Under the pieces are notes generated by a model that did not search any database, had not been told where the DNA came from, and worked only from the letters and a program-made list of their open reading frames with translations. Shown one piece after another: positions 1 through 5,241 of a stretch of DNA of 5,931 nucleotides (within the stretch, counting starts at the first letter, position 1; every line of letters begins with the position of its first letter). Origin of the DNA: Oscillospiraceae bacterium (GTDB lineage Bacteria; Bacillota; Clostridia; Oscillospirales; Oscillospiraceae); the NCBI GenBank assembly GCA_017620315.1, contig JAFZQQ010000218.1:1-5931 (forward strand). The letters are read 5' to 3'. A program made the position numbers and the translations under genes.

Positions 1-20
1 CTTGCTTGCTTGCTTGCTTG
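1..20. repeat. (CTTG)5 tetranucleotide microsatellite at window edge
   Basis: Five perfect CTTG units stand at the very start of the window and may continue upstream. No coding frame is visible here, so the tract lies in intergenic DNA or at the 3' end of an unseen gene. Such tracts can change length by slipped-strand mispairing; any effect here is unproven. The rest of 21-126 holds A- and T-tracts and a weak promoter-like pair (TTGTGA at 60-65, TATACC at 82-87), but no gene. Confidence 0.7.
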
Positions 21-126
21 TGAATTGTAGGCGGTTCCTCAAAAAAATCAAGTCCTTTTTTGTGAACTTTGCGGGAAATACTATACCAAGCATATTTTAG
101 CAGTTTCTTCGCCCGCTTTCAAGGCG

Positions 127-145
127 ATGTGTCAGAATGTCACAT
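127..145. promoter_or_regulatory. Inverted repeat, operator candidate upstream of the response regulator
   Basis: ATGTGTCA and TGTCACAT face each other across a GAA spacer and match at 7 of 8 positions. The site ends 8 bp before the -35 candidate of the response-regulator promoter. The size and symmetry suit a dimeric helix-turn-helix protein. The XRE-receiver protein encoded just downstream is the obvious candidate binder, by inference only. Confidence 0.4.
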
Positions 146-152
146 TTTTTTA

Positions 153-181
153 TTGCGCCGCATGGCGCACCGTGCTATCCT
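153..181 (+). promoter_or_regulatory. Promoter candidate with internal palindrome for the two-component operon
   Basis: TTGCGC (153-158) and TATCCT (176-181) are 17 bp apart, which fits a housekeeping sigma factor with a moderate -10 box. A perfect 6-bp inverted repeat, TGCGCC-GCAT-GGCGCA (154-169), overlaps the -35 box and fills part of the spacer, so a protein bound there would block polymerase. The predicted transcript start near 188 leaves room for the ribosome binding site at 201-207. Confidence 0.45.
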
Positions 182-214
182 TATCGTGCGAATTTACTTT
201 GGGAGGGACGGAGC

Positions 215-814
215 ATGACCGCATCCTTTGGCGAGGCGTTGCAGCGCCTGCGCGGCGAACGGGGGCTTACCCAGCAGCAGCTCGCGGAAAAAATGAACGT
301 GGATCGCTCCACCGTCACAAACTGGGAGACCGGTCGGCGTATGCCAGACGCGGAAACGGTTGCGCTGCTCTCCAAGTGCCTCGGCGTGGACGTGGGCGAG
401 CTGCTGCGCGCCGCCGGAGAGCCGGACGCGCCGCCGAAGGTCATTCTGCTGGACGACGAAAAGATCATCCTCGCGGGCGGACTGCCCGTTTTGCGCGAGG
501 CGCTGCCCGGCGCGGAGGTCGCGGGCTTCACCGTCCCCGCCGACGCGCTTGCCTACGCGCGGGAAAACCCGGTGGCGCTGGCGTTTCTGGATATTGAGAT
601 GGGGCGTGTCAGCGGGCTGGACGTGTGCCGGGAGCTGCTTTCGATCTGTCCGCGCGCGAACGTGATCTACCTCACGGCGTACCGGGAGTATTCGTTCGAC
701 GCATGGGAGACCGGCGCCTGCGGCTTCCTGCTCAAGCCGCTGACGGCGGAAAAGGTGCGCACGGGGTTATCGCGCCTGCGCTATCCGTTTTCGACGGGAG
801 GCACGAGCAAGTGA
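215..814 (+). CDS. Response regulator with N-terminal XRE DNA-binding domain and C-terminal receiver domain
   Basis: A 199-residue cytoplasmic regulator. Residues about 5-62 form a classic XRE/Cro helix-turn-helix (TQQQLAEKM as helix 2, DRSTVTNWETG as the recognition helix). Residues 74-190 form a CheY-like receiver with the acidic pair D80/D81, phosphoacceptor D126 in FLDIEMG, T154 and K174 in LLKPL, so all phosphorylation residues are present. The order is the reverse of the usual receiver-then-DNA-binding layout, and no LytTR domain follows. I chose ATG 215 because GGGAGGG lies 7 bp upstream; the longer frame from 137 has no such site and runs through the promoter candidate. The gene overlaps the kinase gene by 4 bp, so the two are almost certainly co-translated and partners. 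Target genes are unknown; the upstream palindromes suggest autoregulation. Confidence 0.9.
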   Translation: MTASFGEALQRLRGERGLTQQQLAEKMNVDRSTVTNWETGRRMPDAETVALLSKCLGVDVGELLRAAGEPDAPPKVILLDDEKIILAGGLPVLREALPGAEVAGFTVPADALAYARENPVALAFLDIEMGRVSGLDVCRELLSICPRANVIYLTAYREYSFDAWETGACGFLLKPLTAEKVRTGLSRLRYPFSTGGTSK

Positions 815-2079
815 GCATCGAAACCTTCTACTTTTCCATTATCAGCGCGGCGCTGCTGCTCAGCGCGCTGGGACTGTGGTTCACCGCCATTATTCCCGGC
901 ATTGATCGTTGGAGCAAGCGATTCTTCCAGAGCTACTTTATTACGTTTACTCTGTGCGGCCTTTTCAGCATCGCCGATCTGCTGCTGTTTGGCCATCCCG
1001 TCCCGCGCACCGTGATCTATCTTCTGTTGGTGCTGGAATGTCTGCTCCTTTCGCTGCCGCTGCCCATGCTGACGGCTTATCTGCTGCATAGCTGCGGTGA
1101 GGACATGCGTGCAAGCAAGCTCCTGCGCGCTGTGCTCGGCCTGTGGGCGGTCTTTGTGATTCTGCTTGCAAGCTCGGCGTTTACCGGCATTTTCACCTAT
1201 ACCGTGTCGGACAACTATTATGACCGCGGGCCGTTGTATCCGCTTCTTCTGCTGCCGTTGGTCGCGCTGTCGCTGCTCAATCTCACGGGCACGATCCGGC
1301 GCAGAAGTCGGCTTTCCCGCAAGGTTTTCCTCAGCTTTCTCGTCGCTGCCTTGCCGCTGACGGTCACGCTGCTCGCACAGATGTTTGTCGAGGTTCTGCC
1401 GCTCGTTGACATCAGCTTTGTCCTCTCCGCCATCTCCATGTACGGTTTCATCCTGTCCGATCAGATCGAGCAGGACCGGCGCCAGCAGCAGGAGATTGCC
1501 AATCAGCGCGCCAGCATCATGGTGCTGCAAATGCGTCCGCATTTTATCTACAACACGATGATGAGCATTTACCACCTCTGCGCGCAGGACGCGAAGCGCG
1601 CCCAGCAGGTCACGCTGGATTTCACGGACTATCTGCGCCGGAACTTCACCGCCATCGCAAAGGACGGCACGATCCCGTTCACGGACGAGCTGGAGCACGC
1701 GCGCGCCTATCTCGCGGTGGAGCAGGTACGCTTTGAGGACAAGCTGTTTGTGCTGTTCGACACGCCCTGTACCATGTTCCGCGTCCCGCCGCTGACGCTC
1801 CAGCCCATTGTGGAAAACGCCGTCAAGCACGGCGTCAGCCCCGACTTGGAGCCGCTTACCATCACGGTTTTGACGCGCGAGACGGACGCGGGCAGTGAGA
1901 TCGTCGTCGAGGACAACGGCCCCGGCTTTTCGCCCGCGGACGACGACGAGCCGCACATCGCGCTTGCGAACATCCGCGAACGCCTCCAAATGATGTGCGG
2001 CGGCACGCTGACCATCGAGCCGCGCGAGGGCGGCGGGACAAGGGTGACGGTGTTCGTGCCGGCGAAGAAGGCGGAATAA
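811..2079 (+). CDS. LytS/YesM-type membrane sensor histidine kinase
   Basis: A 422-residue kinase starting at GTG 811, with GGGAGG 9 bp upstream and the start inside the regulator's stop (GTGA overlap). The first ~216 residues contain seven hydrophobic segments (about 5-28, 41-60, 67-93, 106-128, 142-160, 173-195, 199-216) with almost no extracellular domain, so the signal is probably sensed in or near the membrane. A short linker leads to the His_kinase family H-box, MRPHFIYNT, with H244 as phosphorylated histidine. The ATPase domain follows: N-box PIVENAVKH (N336), G1 box DNGPGF (368-373) and GGGT (407-410). LytS-family kinases normally signal to LytTR regulators; here the partner is an XRE-receiver protein. 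The ligand cannot be read from sequence. Codon use and high GC look chromosomal. Confidence 0.92.
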   Translation: MSIETFYFSIISAALLLSALGLWFTAIIPGIDRWSKRFFQSYFITFTLCGLFSIADLLLFGHPVPRTVIYLLLVLECLLLSLPLPMLTAYLLHSCGEDMRASKLLRAVLGLWAVFVILLASSAFTGIFTYTVSDNYYDRGPLYPLLLLPLVALSLLNLTGTIRRRSRLSRKVFLSFLVAALPLTVTLLAQMFVEVLPLVDISFVLSAISMYGFILSDQIEQDRRQQQEIANQRASIMVLQMRPHFIYNTMMSIYHLCAQDAKRAQQVTLDFTDYLRRNFTAIAKDGTIPFTDELEHARAYLAVEQVRFEDKLFVLFDTPCTMFRVPPLTLQPIVENAVKHGVSPDLEPLTITVLTRETDAGSEIVVEDNGPGFSPADDDEPHIALANIRERLQMMCGGTLTIEPREGGGTRVTVFVPAKKAE

Positions 2080-2107
2080 AATGATAAGGCCTTTTTTATC
2101 CCCGCAC

Positions 2108-2136
2108 TTGTAAGAGATGCGGACTTGTGGTAAACT
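2108..2136 (+). promoter_or_regulatory. Promoter candidate for the acetyltransferase pair
   Basis: TTGTAA (2108-2113) and TAAACT (2131-2136) are exactly 17 bp apart, and the -10 is preceded by TGG, giving an extended -10. It lies 28 bp after the kinase stop, so the next gene pair probably has its own transcript. The leader to 2208 is about 65 nt and holds AGAGA/TCTCT arms (2152-2156 and near 2185) that could pair weakly. Confidence 0.5.
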
Positions 2137-2207
2137 GAGATCAACACGGGGAGAGATGGACATCGGGTATCCGGCGTCTCTTTGTTTACAGTTGAGTTAT
2201 TATTTCC

Positions 2208-2750
2208 ATGCGGAAACGGAGCGTGAGAGAATTGCAAGAGTTAAAGCTCTATGTTTGGAACACGGATATGTCCGACAAGGTCCCCGTTTCCGTCGTGCCG
2301 GCGAGCCAGAGCGATCTTAAGGCGACGAAGGATTGGCAGACGCGCTGGACTTCTACGGCGGCAAAAGAAATGCCCAACAAGGTTGCGCTGCATCGGACGG
2401 ATGACGGCGAACTGTTGGGGCTGATGTCTTATGAAATTGATCACGGCGCTTTGGCGGTCGAGATCATTTACATCGAGAGCGCCGCACACAGCAACGCGAA
2501 CCTTTTGCACGCCACGGGAGGAAGCAAAAAGTATATCGGCGTTGCCAGAGCGTTGATTGCGTATGCCGCGAAAGCCTCCGTCGACGCAGGTTTCGATGGC
2601 GTGCTGTTTTTCAAGGCAAAGACGGACGAGCTGCGGAAATACTATATGCAGGAGTTTGGTGCGATGCCGGTCGGCCGCTATGATCCCTATCGGCTTGTGA
2701 TCTGGGAAGACGCGGCGGCAAATATTCTGTCGGACTTTGAGGAGGTGTGA
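2208..2750 (+). CDS. GNAT-like N-acetyltransferase
   Basis: A 180-residue protein whose second half reads as a GNAT acetyltransferase core. A beta strand (ALAVEIIYIES, 81-91) is followed by the acetyl-CoA pyrophosphate loop KYIGVA (108-113, a variant of R/Q-x-x-G-x-G/A), helix ARALIAYAAKASVDAG, strand FDGVLFFKA and the end motif LRKYYMQEFGAM (142-153). The acceptor substrate is unknown. The start is uncertain: ATG 2208 has no clear ribosome binding site. GTG 2223 (residue 6, with GGAG just upstream) and ATG 2268 are in-frame alternatives, and the conserved region begins near residue 20. The stop is 4 nt before the next start, and the next gene's GGAGG lies inside this gene's last codons, so the two are coupled. 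The pairing recalls GNAT toxin-antitoxin systems, but the partner is downstream and not a recognisable ribbon-helix-helix protein, so this is only a possibility. Confidence 0.7.
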   Translation: MRKRSVRELQELKLYVWNTDMSDKVPVSVVPASQSDLKATKDWQTRWTSTAAKEMPNKVALHRTDDGELLGLMSYEIDHGALAVEIIYIESAAHSNANLLHATGGSKKYIGVARALIAYAAKASVDAGFDGVLFFKAKTDELRKYYMQEFGAMPVGRYDPYRLVIWEDAAANILSDFEEV

Positions 2751-2754
2751 AAAC

Positions 2755-2979
2755 ATGACAGAAGAGAAGAAGCAATATCTCAGCGAGATGGAAATACACG
2801 GCGCCGAAAATGGTTGGGTGCAGCCTCTCACGGAAGACGACAAGGAGTTCTTTGCCTATTTCCGCTCGGTCTGTAAGCGGTACAATATCACACCGTCCAA
2901 GGCGACGCGCATGGAGTATGACTTCGTGACCCGCGTGGCGGAGAGCGAGTTCTATCTTCAGCGCGCCGGCGCGATGTAG
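2755..2979 (+). CDS. Small protein of unknown function, coupled to the GNAT gene
   Basis: A 74-residue, charged, soluble protein that I do not recognise. It starts at ATG 2755 with GGAGG at 2741-2745, 9 bp upstream; an in-frame TTG at 2737 is less likely because it would place the ribosome binding site inside the gene. No signal peptide, membrane segment or cysteine cluster is seen. The middle (EDDKEFFAYFRSVCKRYNI, residues 27-45) and the end (ATRMEYDFVTRVAESEFYL) look mainly helical. The 4-nt gap after the acetyltransferase suggests the two work together, for example as partner, antitoxin or substrate. The stop is followed 12 nt later by a heptamer pair resembling integrase arm sites, so it would be the last gene of the element on this side. 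Confidence 0.7.
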   Translation: MTEEKKQYLSEMEIHGAENGWVQPLTEDDKEFFAYFRSVCKRYNITPSKATRMEYDFVTRVAESEFYLQRAGAM

Positions 2980-2991
2980 TTTCCCGCGCCT

Positions 2992-3010
2992 GACCCACGC
3001 GCCGACCCAC
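2992..3010. repeat. GACCCAC heptamer pair at 12-bp period, arm-type site candidate of a neighbouring element
   Basis: GACCCAC occurs at 2992-2998 and 3004-3010, and I found no other copy in the window. The pair lies 12 nt after a stop codon and 114 bp before the left tRNA-derived repeat. The right end of the 3125-5419 element has the same layout with another heptamer core: pair 8 nt after a stop, 12-bp period, 111 bp before the right repeat. I read it as the integrase arm site at the right end of a second element. An inverted repeat, CCACCGC (3007-3013) with GCGGTGG (3033-3039), starts inside it. Nothing else is recognisable between 3040 and 3124. Confidence 0.45.
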
Positions 3011-3124
3011 CGCACGAAATCAGTGCATGGACGCGGTGGATTGACGAGCTCCAAAGAGCACATCGTTTTGGACGTAAAAGTATCGAAAATCACACAAAAT
3101 GATGTATTTTTCACTCTCCAAGCG

Positions 3125-3170
3125 GTTGGTAAGGATGAGGTCGGCAGTTCGAATCTGCCCAGCAGCTCCA
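3125..3170 (+). repeat. Left attachment-site copy: 3' half of tRNA-Thr(GGT)
   Basis: This is the first copy of a perfect 46-bp direct repeat. From 3126 it reads as the tRNA 3' half: anticodon loop TTGGTAA (anticodon GGT), stem strand GGATG, variable loop AGGTC, T arm GGCAG-TTCGAAT-CTGCC, acceptor strand CAGCAGC, discriminator T and CCA. The bases before it do not form the D arm, the 5' acceptor strand (GCTGCTG expected) or CATCC, so it is not a working tRNA gene. Identity starting in the anticodon loop is the usual mark of a tyrosine-integrase crossover there. Confidence 0.9.
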
Positions 3171-3172
3171 TG

Positions 3173-3207
3173 AAAATCCCCGAAATCGAAAGATTTCGAG
3201 GATTTTT
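3173..3207 (+). terminator. Rho-independent terminator after the left att copy
   Basis: AAAATCC (3173-3179) and CGAAATC (3181-3187) pair with GATTTCG (3192-3198) and GGATTTT (3200-3206), with a C/A mismatch between the two stems and a GAAA tetraloop. A short T-run lies at the 3' side. It starts 2 bp after the CCA of the tRNA fragment, where a tRNA transcript would end. It may also act in reverse for the integrase remnant, because the stem flanks are A-rich on the left and T-rich on the right. Confidence 0.75.
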
Positions 3208-3248
3208 CTACACTTTTTGACGTAATACAACTCCCCACCATTTTGGCT

Positions 3249-3269
3249 GGTTACCGAAATGGTTACCGA
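3249..3269. repeat. Left arm-type site pair (GGTTACCGA x2)
   Basis: GGTTACCGA occurs at 3249-3257 and 3261-3269, each preceded by T or G, and the second copy continues CG. The pair lies 78 bp inside the left core repeat and 14 bp after the integrase stop. The same pair in the same orientation and spacing occurs at 5242-5262. Lambda-type and Tn916-type integrases bind such direct repeats through an N-terminal arm-binding domain, which the local integrase fragment has lost. Confidence 0.65.
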
Positions 3270-3283
3270 CGCGGTTTTTTGGG

Positions 3284-3637
3284 CTATTTTCTGAGCAGAT
3301 TTTCGAGGGCGTCTACCGCACCGCGGTCGTTCTTCTCCAGCGCGTGGGTATAGATGTCAAGGGTCACGCTGGCATGGGCGTGGCCGAGGCGCTTGGAGAC
3401 GGTGGCGATATCCTGATGCGCGGAGATCAGCAAGGTCGCCGAGGTATGACGCAGCCCGTGGAACGGGATAACCGGTAGTCGTTCGCCCTCCGGCTTGCCC
3501 TCGTTGTAGCGGGCAATGGCGTCTTGCAGCGCCTCGTAGGGCGTGGAGTAGTTCATCATGCGCCCGTACTTGGAGACAAACAGCCAACAGAAGAAAAAGT
3601 GTGTTTTAACAGAACATATTAGGTGAGCGCAAATCAC
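3284..3637 (-). pseudogene. Truncated tyrosine recombinase (phage-type integrase), C-terminal fragment
   Basis: The frame gives 117 residues, but homology to integrases begins only near residue 19 (LFVSKYG). From there it carries the C-terminal catalytic part: HGLRHTSATLL with H60 and R63 (box II), LGHAHASVTLDIYTHAL with H86 and the nucleophile Y96. The box I arginine, the catalytic lysine, the core-binding domain and the arm-binding domain are all missing; a full protein would be about 350-400 residues. The first ~18 codons look like non-homologous DNA next to the PIN promoter, so the 5' part was probably lost when the cargo came in or was rearranged. Without the first arginine it cannot recombine alone. 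It points towards the left att site, the usual place for an integrase gene, which supports that end as original. Confidence 0.85.
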
Positions 3638-3639
3638 AG

Positions 3640-3669
3640 TTGCATTTTGCCGCGGACATCGGCTATAAT
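3640..3669 (+). promoter_or_regulatory. Promoter of the PIN module
   Basis: TTGCAT (3640-3645) and a consensus TATAAT (3664-3669) are 18 bp apart. A second TATAAT (3669-3674) overlaps the first by one base, giving TATAATATAAT. This is the strongest promoter match in the window. It lies just outside the truncated end of the integrase remnant and 23-28 bp before the PIN start codon region. Confidence 0.7.
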
Positions 3670-3696
3670 ATAATCATAAAGGCAGGGGGCGATCAA

Positions 3697-4146
3697 ATGC
3701 GGGTATATCTGGATAATTGCTGCTATAACCGTCCCTACGACGACCAGCAGCAGCTCAGAATATCTCTCGAAACTCAGGCAAAGCTGCGGATTCAGGAGAT
3801 GATCAAAGACGATCAGCTTGAATTGGCCTCCTCGTATACGTTGCGTTACGAAAACTCAAGAAATCCTTACGAAATCAAGCGGAGAACCATCAACCAGTTT
3901 ATTGAAGACAATACATCAGTCTATGTCGATGAATCTCATGCAAAGCAAGTAGAGGAGTTAGCGGCTGCGGCGATGGAAACCGGTGTAAAAACCGCAGACG
4001 CATATCACGCCGCGAGCGCGATCATAGCAGGCTGCGACTACTTGCTGACCACAGATGACCGCCTGTTGAAGTATAAGACGGATCAGTTACAGATAGTTGA
4101 CCCGATAGAGTTTATCAGACGAATTGGAGGTGCGGATGATGAATAG
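3697..4146 (+). CDS. PIN-domain ribonuclease, probable VapC-like toxin
   Basis: A 149-residue protein, the usual length for a PIN-domain toxin. The fold's acidic metal-binding residues are visible: D6 in MRVYLDNCCYNRP, a glutamate in LRYENSRNP (E52), D101 in TADAYHAASA and D120/D121 in YLLTTDDRLL. PIN toxins of the VapC kind cut RNA, often tRNA or rRNA, with magnesium or manganese in the active site; the target here is unknown. ATG 3697 was chosen because AGGGGG sits 7 bp upstream and because the longer frame from 3640 would start inside the promoter. The last codons overlap the start of the next gene by 8 bp. The nuclease comes first and the small partner second, the reverse of classical vapBC order. 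All catalytic acids are kept, so it is probably active. Confidence 0.85.
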   Translation: MRVYLDNCCYNRPYDDQQQLRISLETQAKLRIQEMIKDDQLELASSYTLRYENSRNPYEIKRRTINQFIEDNTSVYVDESHAKQVEELAAAAMETGVKTADAYHAASAIIAGCDYLLTTDDRLLKYKTDQLQIVDPIEFIRRIGGADDE

Positions 4147-4405
4147 TGCAAGCACAGCCGAAATTCTTGACCGCGGTATAAGCTGCCTGCTGGAAAAGCT
4201 GGGAAGCGTGGAAACAGAGCGTTTTATCTCTGTTATGATCCGTGAGAAATTTGACTACACCAAATGGCATCAGCAGTATTTTGACAATATGAGCGCTGAA
4301 GAGTTCAACACGGCTGCCGTCTCCTATGCAAAAGCACATCCTTTTCAGCCGAAGAAGGATCTTATCCAGATCAAACCCAAGTATCTCGGTGCAGAAGAAG
4401 CATAA
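4139..4405 (+). CDS. Small partner of the PIN nuclease, probable antitoxin
   Basis: An 88-residue soluble protein, translated from within the end of the PIN gene. GGAGG at 4126-4130 is 8 bp from ATG 4139 and only 5 bp from the adjacent ATG 4136, so 4139 is preferred. The protein has a helical N-terminal half (STAEILDRGISCLLEKLGSV), the motif FDYTKWHQQYF (38-48) and NMSAEEFNTAAVSYAKAHP (50-68), then a lysine- and proline-rich tail. I recall small proteins with an FDYTKW motif next to PIN genes, but I cannot name a family with confidence. It lacks a recognisable ribbon-helix-helix, AbrB or Phd DNA-binding domain. Its position and coupling suggest that it neutralises the nuclease, which is an inference. 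Confidence 0.75.
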   Translation: MNSASTAEILDRGISCLLEKLGSVETERFISVMIREKFDYTKWHQQYFDNMSAEEFNTAAVSYAKAHPFQPKKDLIQIKPKYLGAEEA

Positions 4406-4439
4406 CTATTCTTCCGGTGCACCCAAGGCAGAGTAGTCT

Positions 4440-4488
4440 GTTGTACTCAAATCGAAGTTGAGTAACGCCAGAGATACTATCCTTTATA
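4440..4488 (+). promoter_or_regulatory. Hairpin or operator with promoter candidate upstream of the MNT-HEPN pair
   Basis: ACTCAA (4445-4450) and TTGAGT (4458-4463) form a 6-bp inverted repeat around ATCGAAG, extendable with GTT/AAC across a 2-nt bulge. No T-run follows, so it is not a good terminator. TTGAGT could be a -35 box for TTTATA (4483-4488), 19 bp away, which is longer than ideal. If so, the operator would overlap the -35 and the pair could be self-repressed. The rest of 4406-4520 shows no gene. Confidence 0.35.
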
Positions 4489-4520
4489 AGGAAAGAAAAC
4501 GAAAAAAGGACGGTGAGCAC

Positions 4521-4847
4521 ATGGAGCAACAGATTTATCATGAGCTGGTAGACGGCATTCTCCGCGCATTGCCGACGCAGGTTATCCGTATTGTTCTCTA
4601 TGGTTCCGTCGCCCGGGGAACGAACACCCCGGAGTCCGACGTCGATATTGCCGTCTTTGTTCATGCCAGACTGGACGCCGACATGGAGGATCGCCTGTCG
4701 GACGTCGTAGTCGATATGAACCTCAAGTACAACAAGGTGTTCTCCGTGATTGACATCGACGATGCCACCTACCAGAAGTGGCGCGGTGTGACGCCGTTCT
4801 ATCAGAACGTGGACAGAGAGGGGGTCGTACTGTGGACGGCAGCGTAA
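4521..4847 (+). CDS. MNT-type nucleotidyltransferase, probable antitoxin of the HEPN protein
   Basis: A 108-residue minimal nucleotidyltransferase. It shows the family signature LYGSVARGTNTPESDVDIAVFV: G28-S29, then D40 and D42 as metal-binding acids, with D78 in FSVIDIDD a likely third acid. In studied MntA-HepT systems such a protein adds AMP groups to the HEPN toxin and blocks its RNase activity; this gene could do the same to the downstream HEPN protein. The start at ATG 4521 is supported by its position after AGGA (4506-4509) and GGTGAG (4512-4517), though spacing to either is not ideal, and a TTG at 4458 is the in-frame alternative. The 3' end overlaps the HEPN gene by 16 bp. Confidence 0.85.
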   Translation: MEQQIYHELVDGILRALPTQVIRIVLYGSVARGTNTPESDVDIAVFVHARLDADMEDRLSDVVVDMNLKYNKVFSVIDIDDATYQKWRGVTPFYQNVDREGVVLWTAA

Positions 4848-5233
4848 CCGATCTGTCGAAGTATAGGCTTGAAACGGCAAAGGACGATCTGGCAACCGCA
4901 AAGAAAAACTTTGAGGACGCCCGCTACCGTGCCTCTGTGAACCGCTCCTACTATGCGATTTTTCATGCGCTCCGGGCGCTGACCGCGTTGGATCAGTTTG
5001 ATTCCGGCAAGCACTCCGGCATTATTGCCTATGTGAACCAGCACTACGTCAAGGAGGGTATCTTTGACAAGAGCTTCTCCAAGTTGATCGACTCCGCGTA
5101 TCGGCTCCGCGAGAAGGCGGACTATGAGGATTTTTACATCGTGGCAATCGAGGACGCGAGGAAGCAGATTGAAAAGGCCGAAACCGTCATCGAAGCTGTT
5201 GAGAAATACGTCCAAGCCAGATGGGATGCCTAG
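4832..5233 (+). CDS. HEPN-domain protein of the UPF0332 type, probable RNase toxin
   Basis: A 133-residue, mostly helical protein. NRSYYAIFHALRAL (37-50) is the signature of the PF05168/UPF0332 HEPN family and holds R38-x6-H45, the R-x4-6-H motif that forms the RNase site in active HEPN toxins. Two long charged helices follow (KLIDSAYRLREKADYEDF and EDARKQIEKAETVIEAVEKY). GTG 4832 is chosen because GAGGGG lies 7-8 bp upstream; the longer frame from 4778 has no ribosome binding site and overlaps more of the MNT gene. The 16-bp overlap implies coupled translation. The stop is 8 nt before the right arm-type repeats, so this is the last gene of the element. An accessory role for the MNT in modifying another substrate is a less likely alternative. 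Confidence 0.85.
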   Translation: MDGSVTDLSKYRLETAKDDLATAKKNFEDARYRASVNRSYYAIFHALRALTALDQFDSGKHSGIIAYVNQHYVKEGIFDKSFSKLIDSAYRLREKADYEDFYIVAIEDARKQIEKAETVIEAVEKYVQARWDA

Positions 5234-5241
5234 CGATTTTT

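Noticed and set aside
2088..2098. AAGGCCTTTTTTA after the kinase stop as a terminator
   Set aside because: The stem is only about four base pairs before the T-run, too short to call.
781..2163. Long 460-residue frame antisense to the kinase gene
   Set aside because: High GC opens shadow frames; its product is rich in H, Q and R with no recognisable domain, while the plus strand shows complete kinase motifs.
2117..2320. Short frame with a possible start at ATG 2156 after GGGGAGAG
   Set aside because: It has a fair ribosome binding site but overlaps the GNAT gene in another frame and shows no recognisable motif; a leader peptide cannot be excluded but is not supported.
3047..3055. AGCTCCAAA, matching the junction of the right tRNA copy and its flank, as a further att fragment
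   Set aside because: Nine bases without the adjoining T arm; chance similarity is likely.
3125..3170. A functional tRNA-Thr gene at either repeat
   Set aside because: Upstream bases do not form the 5' acceptor strand, D arm or 5' anticodon-stem strand.
2611..3171. Minus-strand frame whose start reads ELLGRFELPTSSLPT
   Set aside because: This peptide is the antisense translation of the tRNA fragment, a well-known false protein. The rest overlaps the GNAT and 74-residue genes antisense.
3020..3241. Minus-strand frame containing GAAGQIRTADLILTN
   Set aside because: Another frame of the antisense tRNA fragment; no ribosome binding site and it crosses the terminator hairpin.
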